Origin: Planctomycetota bacterium
GTDB lineage: Bacteria; Planctomycetota; UBA11346
Length of the DNA: 9,898 nucleotides
Assembly: GCA_947470885.1 (NCBI GenBank)
Contig: CANIXE010000050.1
Location: forward strand, 1-9,898
Reading direction: 5' to 3'
The notes under the pieces were generated by a model. That model was not told the origin of the DNA. It worked only from the letters and a program-made list of their open reading frames with translations, and searched no databases. Positions 1-6,290 of the stretch are shown here, piece after piece. Numbering within the stretch: position 1 is the stretch's first letter; each line of letters opens with the position of its first letter. The translations under genes were made by a program, and so were the position numbers.

Positions 1-119
1 AGGGCTTCAAACACCCAGGCACCCGGGGGCGGACCCCCGGCGTCCTCTGCGGCCTGGACCGTCGAAACCAGACCGACCGTCAGTAGCGGTGAAAGTAACA
101 GACGGAGGACGTGGCGCAC
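1..119 (-). CDS. Secreted protein of unknown function, N-terminal fragment (runs off left edge)
   Basis: An open frame on the minus strand starts with GTG at 119-117 and remains open to the window edge, giving 39 residues. The start reads MRHVLRLLLSPLLTVGLVST and is followed by VQA-AED. This is a textbook Sec signal peptide: a basic N-terminus, a leucine-rich core and an AxA-type cleavage site near residue 24. The mature part begins with a Gly/Pro-rich stretch (AGGPPPGAWVFEA). The start lies 5 nt after the TAA of the HU-like gene on the same strand, so the two are probably co-transcribed and perhaps translationally coupled. I see no strong ribosome binding site ahead of the GTG. The family cannot be told from 39 residues. 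Export is well supported; any function is unknown. Confidence 0.6.
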   Translation of the reverse strand, partial: MRHVLRLLLSPLLTVGLVSTVQAAEDAGGPPPGAWVFEA

Positions 120-124
120 AGGAA

Positions 125-487
125 TTAGGCCGGCTGATCCGGTTCCGGGGGGAGGATGACAACCTTCTGCTTGAGGAGGCGGCCAACCTTGAACTTCACC
201 ACGCGCCGGCGCTGGACGGGGACCTTTTCCAAGGTCTTCGGATTCAGCGCGGTGCGGGCCTTGCGGGTCACCGTTTCAAAAACCCCGAAGTCCCGGAATT
301 CCAGGCGGTTTCCTTTCGCCAATTCGGAACTGATCTCATCGAGGAAGGCTTGGATGATCGACAAGGTCTGAATCTGGCCGATGCCTAAATTCTCGGAAAT
401 CCGCTCCGCCAATTCGCGCTTGGTGACGGTCTGACCCTCCGACTCCTCGGGGGTGGTGGATTCATTGGTGGACGTCGCTTCACTCAT
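125..487 (-). CDS. HU/IHF-family DNA-binding protein
   Basis: This 120-residue protein belongs to the HU/IHF histone-like family, which binds and bends DNA as a dimer in the nucleoid. Residues 21-58 (VTKRELAERISENLGIGQIQ onward) form the usual N-terminal helix pair. Residues 61-72 (RLEFRDFGVFET) match the family's 'v.l.gfGtFe' core strand. The DNA-binding arm follows, with the minor-groove Asn-Pro at 82-83 and a basic run at 93-101 (RRRVVKFKV). Two things are odd: an extra 20-residue Ser/Thr/Glu-rich acidic head, and an arm reading LNPKTLEK where HU normally has RNPxTGE. I chose the ATG at 487 over an upstream TTG at 532 because GAGG sits 8 nt before it. The gene is followed after 5 nt by a secreted-protein gene. 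The family call is firm; assignment to HU, IHF or a variant is open. Confidence 0.9.
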   Translation of the reverse strand: MSEATSTNESTTPEESEGQTVTKRELAERISENLGIGQIQTLSIIQAFLDEISSELAKGNRLEFRDFGVFETVTRKARTALNPKTLEKVPVQRRRVVKFKVGRLLKQKVVILPPEPDQPA

Positions 488-495
488 GGCGTGAA

Positions 496-499
496 CCTC
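496..499 (-). promoter_or_regulatory. Ribosome binding site of the HU-like gene
   Basis: GAGG on the minus strand lies 8 nt before the ATG at 487. It favours this start over the in-frame TTG 45 nt further upstream. Confidence 0.6.
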
Positions 500-558
500 G
501 CGGGAAATCTGGCCCAAGGCCAAGGGGAACAATCGGCAGGGGGGCGTTGGCAGGCAGA

Positions 559-587
559 GATATACATCGAATGGGGAGGTCTCGCAA
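559..587 (-). promoter_or_regulatory. Candidate sigma-70-type promoter for the HU-like gene
   Basis: On the minus strand TTGCGA (587-582; 4 of 6 to TTGACA) and TATATC (564-559; 4 of 6 to TATAAT) are separated by exactly 17 nt. This is the only AT-rich spot in the 160-nt gap between the HEAT-repeat gene and the HU-like gene. Transcription from here would give a leader of roughly 65 nt before the ATG at 487. It would mean the HU-like gene is driven separately from the HEAT gene upstream. The match is by eye and only moderate. Confidence 0.35.
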
Positions 588-647
588 GGTCATCTTCGTC
601 GGCTTGCATGCAGTGGATGGCGCGGTGCAGGCTCCTGCAGATGAGAA

Positions 648-2138
648 TCAATCAGGATAGACAAGCTGCCGACGTTCCAGGGCAAGGGTCAGGGCCCGGC
701 GAAGGGGGGCCTGATTGGGCGGAGGAGTCTTGGTTTCATCCGCGGATTTCCGTTCCGCCTCAATCCGTTTTTCAAGATCCTGGGCGATCAAGATCAATTC
801 CGCCCCCGCATCTGGTCCCGCCAAGTCATCAATCATCAGGACCAAGCCAACCCGATCGGCCTGGTCCCGGGTGGACAGGGCCCGGCAGCGGGTCCCTAGG
901 GCAACGACCCACCGCCGGGGCTCGTCCAGGCGCAGGGCTGCCATGGCCTGAACGGGAAACCACCGGGACAGGCGTCCGGCCGGCTGACCGAGAACTGCAT
1001 CCACCAGGGGGCTGAGTTCATCCACAGGGAAGGCCTGGAGCTGGTCCCGGGTGATGGGGGTGCGGACATCATGGAGCTGGGCGATCAGGGCCTCCCGGGC
1101 TTCCAGATGTTGGATTCCAGCGGCATGATCGGCCCACCAGATCCGCCAGGCCCTACCGGGCTGGGCCTGGAATCCGGTGAGGATCCGCAAGGTATCCGCA
1201 GCCTGGTTGCGCAGGTCGCTTGGTTGTTCACCATCGGCCAAGGCGATGAGCACCTGGCAAGCCCGGAGATCTCCGCAGGTGGCGAGGGCGCGCACCGCGA
1301 GGAACTGGGTCCAGACCGAGGGGTTGCGTCCGGCCACCGGGGTGCCGCCCGAGCCAGGGTCCTTGGCGATGGCGGTCAGGGCGGGGCACAGGCGACGGTC
1401 ACCGGTGATGGCCACCGACTCCAGCAGGGCGTCCCGGCGGTCGCCGGTGGCATTGCCAAGGAGGTGGATCGCCTCATCCACCGCCGTGGGCTGGTTCAGC
1501 AACTGGTTCAGCGCCTGGCGCATCTCCCGCTTCACCAGATCGTCCCGGTCGGCGCCATAGCTGATCAGGTGGCTGATCGCCCGGGGATCACCCAGGCTGG
1601 TCAGACCGGTGGCGGCGGCTTGGCGAATCCCGCTTTCCGGGGCCGCCAGGAGTTCCAACAGTCGACCCAGGACCGGTTCCCCCCGGCAGCGGCCCAGGGC
1701 CAGGGCACACAACTCCCGGAGGCGGCTTTCCCGATCCTTGGACAGGTGGAGGGTGAGTGGGGCGGCAACCTCACCGCCGATGCCATTGAGGACCTGCACC
1801 ACCCGGGAGCGGACCCGCCAGTCGGGATCCTCGGCGATGGTGGTCAGATCCTTGAGCACTGCCTCGGCATGGCTCTGACCGGCAACCACCAGGGTTCGGA
1901 CAGCAGGGGCGTAGGTGTCTGGATCGCTGTCGGTCAACCCGGCCAAGGCATTGGCCCAGGGCTTGTCCGAAGGGGCGCTGCCGGGCCCCAACCATTTGCG
2001 GACGGTTTCCACGGTCTTGCCCACATCCATGCCTTGGCGATGGGGTTCGTCTTCGGCCCGCACCAGGGTGGCCATCAGGGTGGTGGTCAGGAGGGGGAGG
2101 GCGAGACGGAGCGGCAGGGACGGGCGCATTGCCCGCAT
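648..2138 (-). CDS. Secreted HEAT-repeat protein
   Basis: A 496-residue protein with a clear signal peptide: basic start, a hydrophobic stretch at about residues 8-25, and likely cleavage after VRA at 28. The mature part is a chain of paired helices of the HEAT/PBS-lyase-like type. The clearest units are at about 76-122 (DPDWRVRSRVVQVLNGIGG), 124-185 (SGIRQAAATGLTSLGDPRAI), 187-215 and 275-320. Residues 308-337 read LRNQAADTLRILTG then W..WWADH, a motif I associate with exported HEAT proteins of Planctomycetota. After about 340 the repeats fade; a charged segment (455-472) precedes the C-terminus. HEAT solenoids usually act as binding scaffolds, and no catalytic motif is visible. The gene diverges from the ketoreductase operon with 89 nt between starts. 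A second ATG at 2129 would also keep the signal peptide; no strong ribosome site separates them. The partner is unknown. Confidence 0.85.
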   Translation of the reverse strand: MRAMRPSLPLRLALPLLTTTLMATLVRAEDEPHRQGMDVGKTVETVRKWLGPGSAPSDKPWANALAGLTDSDPDTYAPAVRTLVVAGQSHAEAVLKDLTTIAEDPDWRVRSRVVQVLNGIGGEVAAPLTLHLSKDRESRLRELCALALGRCRGEPVLGRLLELLAAPESGIRQAAATGLTSLGDPRAISHLISYGADRDDLVKREMRQALNQLLNQPTAVDEAIHLLGNATGDRRDALLESVAITGDRRLCPALTAIAKDPGSGGTPVAGRNPSVWTQFLAVRALATCGDLRACQVLIALADGEQPSDLRNQAADTLRILTGFQAQPGRAWRIWWADHAAGIQHLEAREALIAQLHDVRTPITRDQLQAFPVDELSPLVDAVLGQPAGRLSRWFPVQAMAALRLDEPRRWVVALGTRCRALSTRDQADRVGLVLMIDDLAGPDAGAELILIAQDLEKRIEAERKSADETKTPPPNQAPLRRALTLALERRQLVYPD

Positions 2139-2215
2139 GATGCGCCCGGGACGGGCCTGCCAACGGTCAGCCTTGCCCCGACGGGGGTTATTCCGAGCAT
2201 GCCCGCCCCAACGAT

Positions 2216-2219
2216 GGAG
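2216..2219 (+). promoter_or_regulatory. Ribosome binding site of the ketoreductase gene
   Basis: GGAG lies 8 nt before the ATG at 2228. It is the only strong ribosome site in the three-gene operon; the two later genes start by overlap with the preceding stop codon. Confidence 0.6.
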
Positions 2220-2227
2220 ATGGACTC

Positions 2228-3151
2228 ATGAGCGCGCAATTCGGCACCTGGATCGGCACCGCAGCCACCCCTGGCCAAGCCACAGCAACCTGGACCCCGC
2301 GGATCGACTCTGCCCTGGTGGATGATCCCCGGTTCCCCGCCCTGCGCTCCGCCGCCGCGGGTGGCGTGTCGTTCGCCGGCGCCGTGGTCCTGGTGACCGG
2401 GGCCTCGGATCCCAATTCCATCGGTTTTGCCATTGCCCGGAACTTCGCCCAGGGCGGGGCCAAGGTGGTCATCACCGGCAGCCGAGACCTGCCCAAGATC
2501 ACTGCTGCCGCCGAACGCTTGGTGGCGGAAGCTGGCCACGGCGCGGTGTTGCCGGCCCAGGTGAACCAGGGCGACCTGGCCCAGATCGACCAGCTGCTGG
2601 ACCATCTCAAGGCCCAGAACCTGGCCCTGACCCATGTCTATCCGTTCGCGGCGATCAACCACCCAGCCCTGTTCGTCGGCATCAAGCCCGAGGACTATGT
2701 GAAGGTGTTCAGTGTGAACGTGTTCGGAGTCTACCACTTGGCGGCCCAGCACGCCCGGCGCGCCCCCCGGGGTGGCCCCTGGTACGTCTGCGTGCCCCTG
2801 TCCCCCAACGACGGCCGCCTCCAGGGTTCCGGGCTGTACCCGGCGACCAAGCAGGCCCTGGGACCGATCGTGGTCCAGGGTCAGAATGAAGTGGGCGACC
2901 GGCGCAACGGTATCTACACCGGCCTGTCCATCGCCTGGACCCGGAGCGCCCTGATGAGTGGCCTGGATGCCGGCGTCGAGGGCGCCAAGGCCCAGGGCCT
3001 GAAAGTGTTCGAGACCCAGGACACGGCGGATGTCGCGACCCTCCTGGGCACCCCCGCCGCGGGTGTGCTGAAAGGCACAGTCCTCGATGCGGCGGGAGGT
3101 TTCGGCAAGGTGGATCCGAAGGACATGGCCAAGGTCTTTGCTGGCCACTGA
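2228..3151 (+). CDS. Standalone SDR ketoreductase of the fungal/type-I fatty acid synthase KR type
   Basis: This 307-residue protein is a Rossmann-fold short-chain dehydrogenase. By family knowledge it would reduce a 3-oxoacyl thioester to the 3-hydroxyacyl form with NADPH. The nucleotide-binding loop is VVLVTGASDPNSIG (53-66), and TGSR at 83-86 supplies an Arg suited to the NADPH phosphate. The catalytic set is N164, S192, Y204 and K208 (Y-P-A-T-K). The surrounding blocks match the KR domain of fungal FAS alpha as I recall it, not FabG: PFAAI (139-143), PLSPNDG (190-196), GLYPATKQAL (202-211), IAWTRSALMSG (235-245), and a tail aligning through the end. In FAS-I this domain is embedded in a giant polypeptide, whereas here it is free-standing. 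It heads an operon with a WecA-like transferase and an O-antigen-ligase-like protein. SDR membership is near certain; the FAS-I-like subtype is likely; the actual substrate is unknown. Confidence 0.8.
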   Translation: MSAQFGTWIGTAATPGQATATWTPRIDSALVDDPRFPALRSAAAGGVSFAGAVVLVTGASDPNSIGFAIARNFAQGGAKVVITGSRDLPKITAAAERLVAEAGHGAVLPAQVNQGDLAQIDQLLDHLKAQNLALTHVYPFAAINHPALFVGIKPEDYVKVFSVNVFGVYHLAAQHARRAPRGGPWYVCVPLSPNDGRLQGSGLYPATKQALGPIVVQGQNEVGDRRNGIYTGLSIAWTRSALMSGLDAGVEGAKAQGLKVFETQDTADVATLLGTPAAGVLKGTVLDAAGGFGKVDPKDMAKVFAGH

Positions 3152-4206
3152 TGCTGATCCTGGGCATCGTCACCTGCCTGGCCTTCGTTCTGGCCCTGGT
3201 TGCCACCCGGGTGGCCATGGCGATTGCCGCGCGTCTGGCCTTCCTGGATCAGGTGGGAACAGAGGCCCATAAGCAACATGTCCAGACGGTGCCTTATGGT
3301 GGCGGTCCGGCGATGGCCCTGGCGATGGCGGTGGCCCTGGGGGTGGGGGCCTATTCGGGAGGTTTCACCCCGATCATCCCCCAGGAGCCTGTGGATCATG
3401 GGGCCCTCTGGCCCTTGATGACAGGGGCTCTGGCGATGCTGGTCTTGGGCTTCTTTGACGATCGCAAGCCGCTGCCCGCGCGCTTCAAGCTGATGGTCCA
3501 GGTTCTCATCTGCGGTATCATCGTCCATTTTGGCGACCTGTCCGTTGATAGCCTGCGCCCCTGGCAGCCCCTGGCTTTCCTGGCCGCCTGGGGCTGGTTG
3601 GTGCTGATTTCCAATGCCTTCAACCTGCTGGACCATGCGGATGGGATGGCCGCCAGCGTGGCGGTGATCTCCTGCTTGGTCCTGGTCAGTGGCGCCCTGC
3701 TGAACGGTGATCTGGCCCTGGCATTGGTGTTCCTCGCCCTGATCGGCGTGTTGTTGGGCTATCTCGTCTGGAACTTTCCCCCGGCGAAGGTCTACATGGG
3801 GGATTCCGGCAGTCTGCCCCTGGGGTTCCTGATCGGCTGCGGAACCTTGTCGGTGACCTTCTGGCCCAGTGCGGCCTCCGCCAATTGGCTGGCAGTCCTG
3901 ACCCCGGTGATCATCACCGCGATTCCCCTGTTCGATACCGCTGCCGTAGTCGTGAAACGGTGGCGCCGGGGCAAACCGCTGATGGTGGGTGACCGCAACC
4001 ACATCAGCCACCGGCTCAATCGTCTCGGCCTATCTTCACGCTCGACCTTGGCGGTGGTGGTCAGTTTGCAGGTGGCCTTGGCTGGATCGGTGCTCCAGCT
4101 ACGGGGGGGCGATCTGGCCTCGGGGATCCTGGTGATCCTCCAGGATGCGGCGATCCTGCTGGTCGTGGTCTTGCTTGAGACCTCCCGGGACCGGGGCCCG
4201 GCGTGA
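3151..4206 (+). CDS. WecA/MraY-family polyprenyl-phosphate sugar-1-phosphate transferase
   Basis: A 351-residue multi-pass membrane enzyme of glycosyltransferase family 4 (Pfam Glycos_transf_4). The family transfers a sugar-1-phosphate (often GlcNAc-1-P) from a UDP-sugar to undecaprenyl phosphate, the first step of O-antigen-like glycans. Visible motifs, in order: HVQTVPYGGG (43-52), the Mg-binding GFFDDRKPL (100-108; D103, D104), NAFNLLDHADGMA (155-167), VYMGDSGSLPLGF (214-226; D218), and a cytoplasmic loop ending DRNHISHRL (281-289). WecA and relatives have H-I-H-H in that loop; here it is H-I-S-H. The lack of MraY hallmarks and the neighbouring ligase-like gene favour a WecA-type role over peptidoglycan synthesis. 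The start ATG overlaps the ketoreductase stop by one base (TGATG), implying translational coupling. The sugar specificity cannot be read from the sequence. Confidence 0.9.
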   Translation: MLILGIVTCLAFVLALVATRVAMAIAARLAFLDQVGTEAHKQHVQTVPYGGGPAMALAMAVALGVGAYSGGFTPIIPQEPVDHGALWPLMTGALAMLVLGFFDDRKPLPARFKLMVQVLICGIIVHFGDLSVDSLRPWQPLAFLAAWGWLVLISNAFNLLDHADGMAASVAVISCLVLVSGALLNGDLALALVFLALIGVLLGYLVWNFPPAKVYMGDSGSLPLGFLIGCGTLSVTFWPSAASANWLAVLTPVIITAIPLFDTAAVVVKRWRRGKPLMVGDRNHISHRLNRLGLSSRSTLAVVVSLQVALAGSVLQLRGGDLASGILVILQDAAILLVVVLLETSRDRGPA

Positions 4207-6266
4207 TGACGGTCGCTCCGGCGGAGCGCCAGCGCCTGGAGGAGCTGTTCGCCCGGGTCCACCAGGTGTTTCTCGCGATCCTTTTGGCCATCCGCCCTCT
4301 GGTGTGGGATGGCGACCGGGGTTCGCCGGCCAACCTGATCTATCTGTTCCTGGTACTTTTTGCCGGGATCATGCTCGCCCTGGAAGGGTATGCTGGCCTG
4401 CGCCGGGACTGGCGTTGGGGCCGGGCAGGCTGGGGTTTCCTCCTGATCCTGGTGGTCCTGATGCCGGGGGCGTGGCGGGCCCTGTCCCCCCTGGAAGGCT
4501 GGGGGATCTGGGGCCAGTTGGCGATCCATGGGATCCTGGCCTTCTATCTGTGCCAGGTGATCCCCGGGCGGCGGGCCCTGGCGGGGGCGGCCCTGATGGC
4601 GGGCCTGGCGGTGGAGGCCGCCCTGGCCCTGCTCCAACAGGTCTGGGTCTTGCCGGCCATGGCCCGATCCCAGCAGGAGGGGGATTTGAGCATCGCCATG
4701 GAGGGGCTGCCGGCGGGGGAGCTGACCCAGCGCATCGCCCAGGGTGGCATATTCGGGACTTTCACCCTCTCCAATACCCTGGCGGCGTTTCTGCTGCTGA
4801 CCCTGCCCGTGGCCCTGGGGGCGGCGTGGAAGGGGACCCGGGACGGGACCCGACTGGTGGCGCTGCTGGTGGCCGTGGTGGCGGTGGCGGCGTTGCTGGG
4901 CACCGCCAGCAAAGGGGCCTGGTTGGCCGGCCTGGCGGTGGGGGCATTGGCCTGGTGGTGGTACATCCCCAACCGTTGGCGCTGGCTGCCGGTGGGCCTG
5001 GGGGCGGTCGGGGTGCTGGCCCTGATCCTGCATCCAACCGTGGGCGCGAGTCTCCAGGAAAGTGCCCGGGTCCGCCTGGGTTACTGGCAGGGGGCCTGGA
5101 CGCTGTTCCAGGCGGCGCCCTGGACTGGCCATGGCTTAGGTTCCTTCGCCATCCTCGGTCCGGCGGTGATGCCCCTGTGGGCGGAAACCTCCCGTCTGGT
5201 TCATAACGAATTGTTGGAAGCAGCGGTCATCGGCGGTCTGCCCTTGGCGATCCTGCTGGCGGTTACGGGTGTGGCCCTGGTCCGGCCCCAGGGTGAACCA
5301 GGCCCCGAGGATGTCGTCGACCGAGAAATCCCCCTGGTGGCCTGGATCCTAGGTTTTTCCGGAATCATCGGCTACCTAGCCCTGTTGGGCGGCTTTGATG
5401 GCAATTTCGGTTGGTGGCCTGGGGGCGGTGGCCTGGTCAACGCCGTCTGGGGCCTGGTGGTGGGGGCCGTCCTGGGGGCGATTCTGGGGCTGGCGCGCAC
5501 GGGATTCGTGCCCGGCCCGTTCCTGTGGACCGGGATTCTTGCTTTTGGTCTGCATTCCCTCATCGATTTCAATCTCCACAGTTTCGGCTGCGTCGGTGTC
5601 CTCATCGCCGTGGCGGTGTTGAGGTCCACGCCCCTTGCCCGGCCCGCCGGACGTTGGCCGGCGGGGGTGCTCGGACTGGCTGTGGTCGGTGCCGGCATCG
5701 GTCTGGTGCTATGGGGATTCCAAGCGTCAGCCGTGCGGGAGGCCGAGGACACGAGGCGTCTCCTGGGCCTGGTTCGGGATGCCACCCACCGCCAGGAGGC
5801 CCTGAACGGACTGGCTTCCCTGTACGGTCAGCCGCCCGCCAATTCGCCCCAGGAGCAGGGGCAGCTCATGGCTCTGGCCTGGACCCGGGCCTGGGAAGCC
5901 GGGGCGCTGGATCCCCAGGTGGCCTTGGGCTTGCTGGGACTGCGGCCGCCGGGGGCCGAGCGCAGCGCCCTGCTGCTGGCGATGCCCGAGGGGTGCCGTC
6001 AGATGCTGCCCTGGGCGGCCCAGCGGGCCCAGGATCTGGCGGTCCAGCGGGCCTGGGCGGATGCCCTCGCTGAGATGCGCCGGGCGGTGGGCTTGTCCCC
6101 CAGCTTCCTGCCCTTGCGCCAGGACCTGGTATCCCTGCTGGAACGGGCGGCGGCGGAATCGACCGATGTGACCTTGGCCGGGCGCTGGCGCCAGGAGGCC
6201 TTGGCAGAACGAGCGGAACTGGAGCGCCTCCAGCCCATCGTCTATCCCCGGAACCGGCAACGCTGA
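4206..6266 (+). CDS. O-antigen ligase/polymerase-like membrane protein (Wzy_C family) with helical C-terminal extension
   Basis: A 686-residue protein with about a dozen hydrophobic segments between residues 18 and 506. The O-antigen ligase signature (Pfam Wzy_C) lies in the middle: GTFTLSNTLAAFLLLTLPVA (184-203), TASKGAWLAG (233-242), then a large periplasmic loop with RLGYWQGAWTLFQAAPWTGHGLGSF (290-314) and VHNELLEAAVIGGLPL (332-347). H333 would be the ligase histidine. A second conserved block, HSLIDFNLHSFG, is at 450-461. Such enzymes polymerise lipid-linked glycans or move them to lipid A or protein. Residues about 507-686 are soluble, Ala/Leu/Arg-rich and helical, possibly degenerate TPR. 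I took the ATG at 4206, which overlaps the previous stop by one base (TGATG) exactly as at the preceding junction; a GTG at 4203 is also in frame. Ligase versus polymerase cannot be decided here. Confidence 0.85.
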   Translation: MTVAPAERQRLEELFARVHQVFLAILLAIRPLVWDGDRGSPANLIYLFLVLFAGIMLALEGYAGLRRDWRWGRAGWGFLLILVVLMPGAWRALSPLEGWGIWGQLAIHGILAFYLCQVIPGRRALAGAALMAGLAVEAALALLQQVWVLPAMARSQQEGDLSIAMEGLPAGELTQRIAQGGIFGTFTLSNTLAAFLLLTLPVALGAAWKGTRDGTRLVALLVAVVAVAALLGTASKGAWLAGLAVGALAWWWYIPNRWRWLPVGLGAVGVLALILHPTVGASLQESARVRLGYWQGAWTLFQAAPWTGHGLGSFAILGPAVMPLWAETSRLVHNELLEAAVIGGLPLAILLAVTGVALVRPQGEPGPEDVVDREIPLVAWILGFSGIIGYLALLGGFDGNFGWWPGGGGLVNAVWGLVVGAVLGAILGLARTGFVPGPFLWTGILAFGLHSLIDFNLHSFGCVGVLIAVAVLRSTPLARPAGRWPAGVLGLAVVGAGIGLVLWGFQASAVREAEDTRRLLGLVRDATHRQEALNGLASLYGQPPANSPQEQGQLMALAWTRAWEAGALDPQVALGLLGLRPPGAERSALLLAMPEGCRQMLPWAAQRAQDLAVQRAWADALAEMRRAVGLSPSFLPLRQDLVSLLERAAAESTDVTLAGRWRQEALAERAELERLQPIVYPRNRQR

Positions 6267-6290
6267 TCCACCACCTATCCGGGATGGCGA

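Noticed and set aside
23..40. 7-bp GC hairpin (CCGGGGG / CCCCCGG, 4-nt loop)
   Set aside because: It sits in the coding part of the left-edge gene and encodes a Gly-Gly-Pro-Pro-Pro run; probably a by-product of codon choice.
2176..2186. Short hairpin CCCC-GAC-GGGG followed by GTTATT between the divergent genes
   Set aside because: A 4-bp stem is too short for a terminator, and neither neighbour ends there; no operator symmetry beyond chance.
1071..2231. Open frame of 386 codons on the plus strand opposite the HEAT-repeat gene
   Set aside because: Low-complexity Gly/Gln/Arg/Pro composition with no domain; it mirrors GC-biased third positions of the minus-strand gene, which has a signal peptide and real repeats.
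2087..3148. 353-codon minus-strand frame opposite the ketoreductase
   Set aside because: Composition is His/Gly/Gln-rich with no family match, while the plus strand carries an intact SDR catalytic set.
2914..5132. Long minus-strand open frames (365 and 446 codons) opposite the operon
   Set aside because: Gln/His/Pro/Arg-rich translations typical of antisense reading of GC-rich genes; the plus strand holds clear motif-bearing enzymes.
6267..6290. Possible bidirectional terminator between convergent genes
   Set aside because: The 24-nt gap has no stem longer than 4 bp and no T-run.
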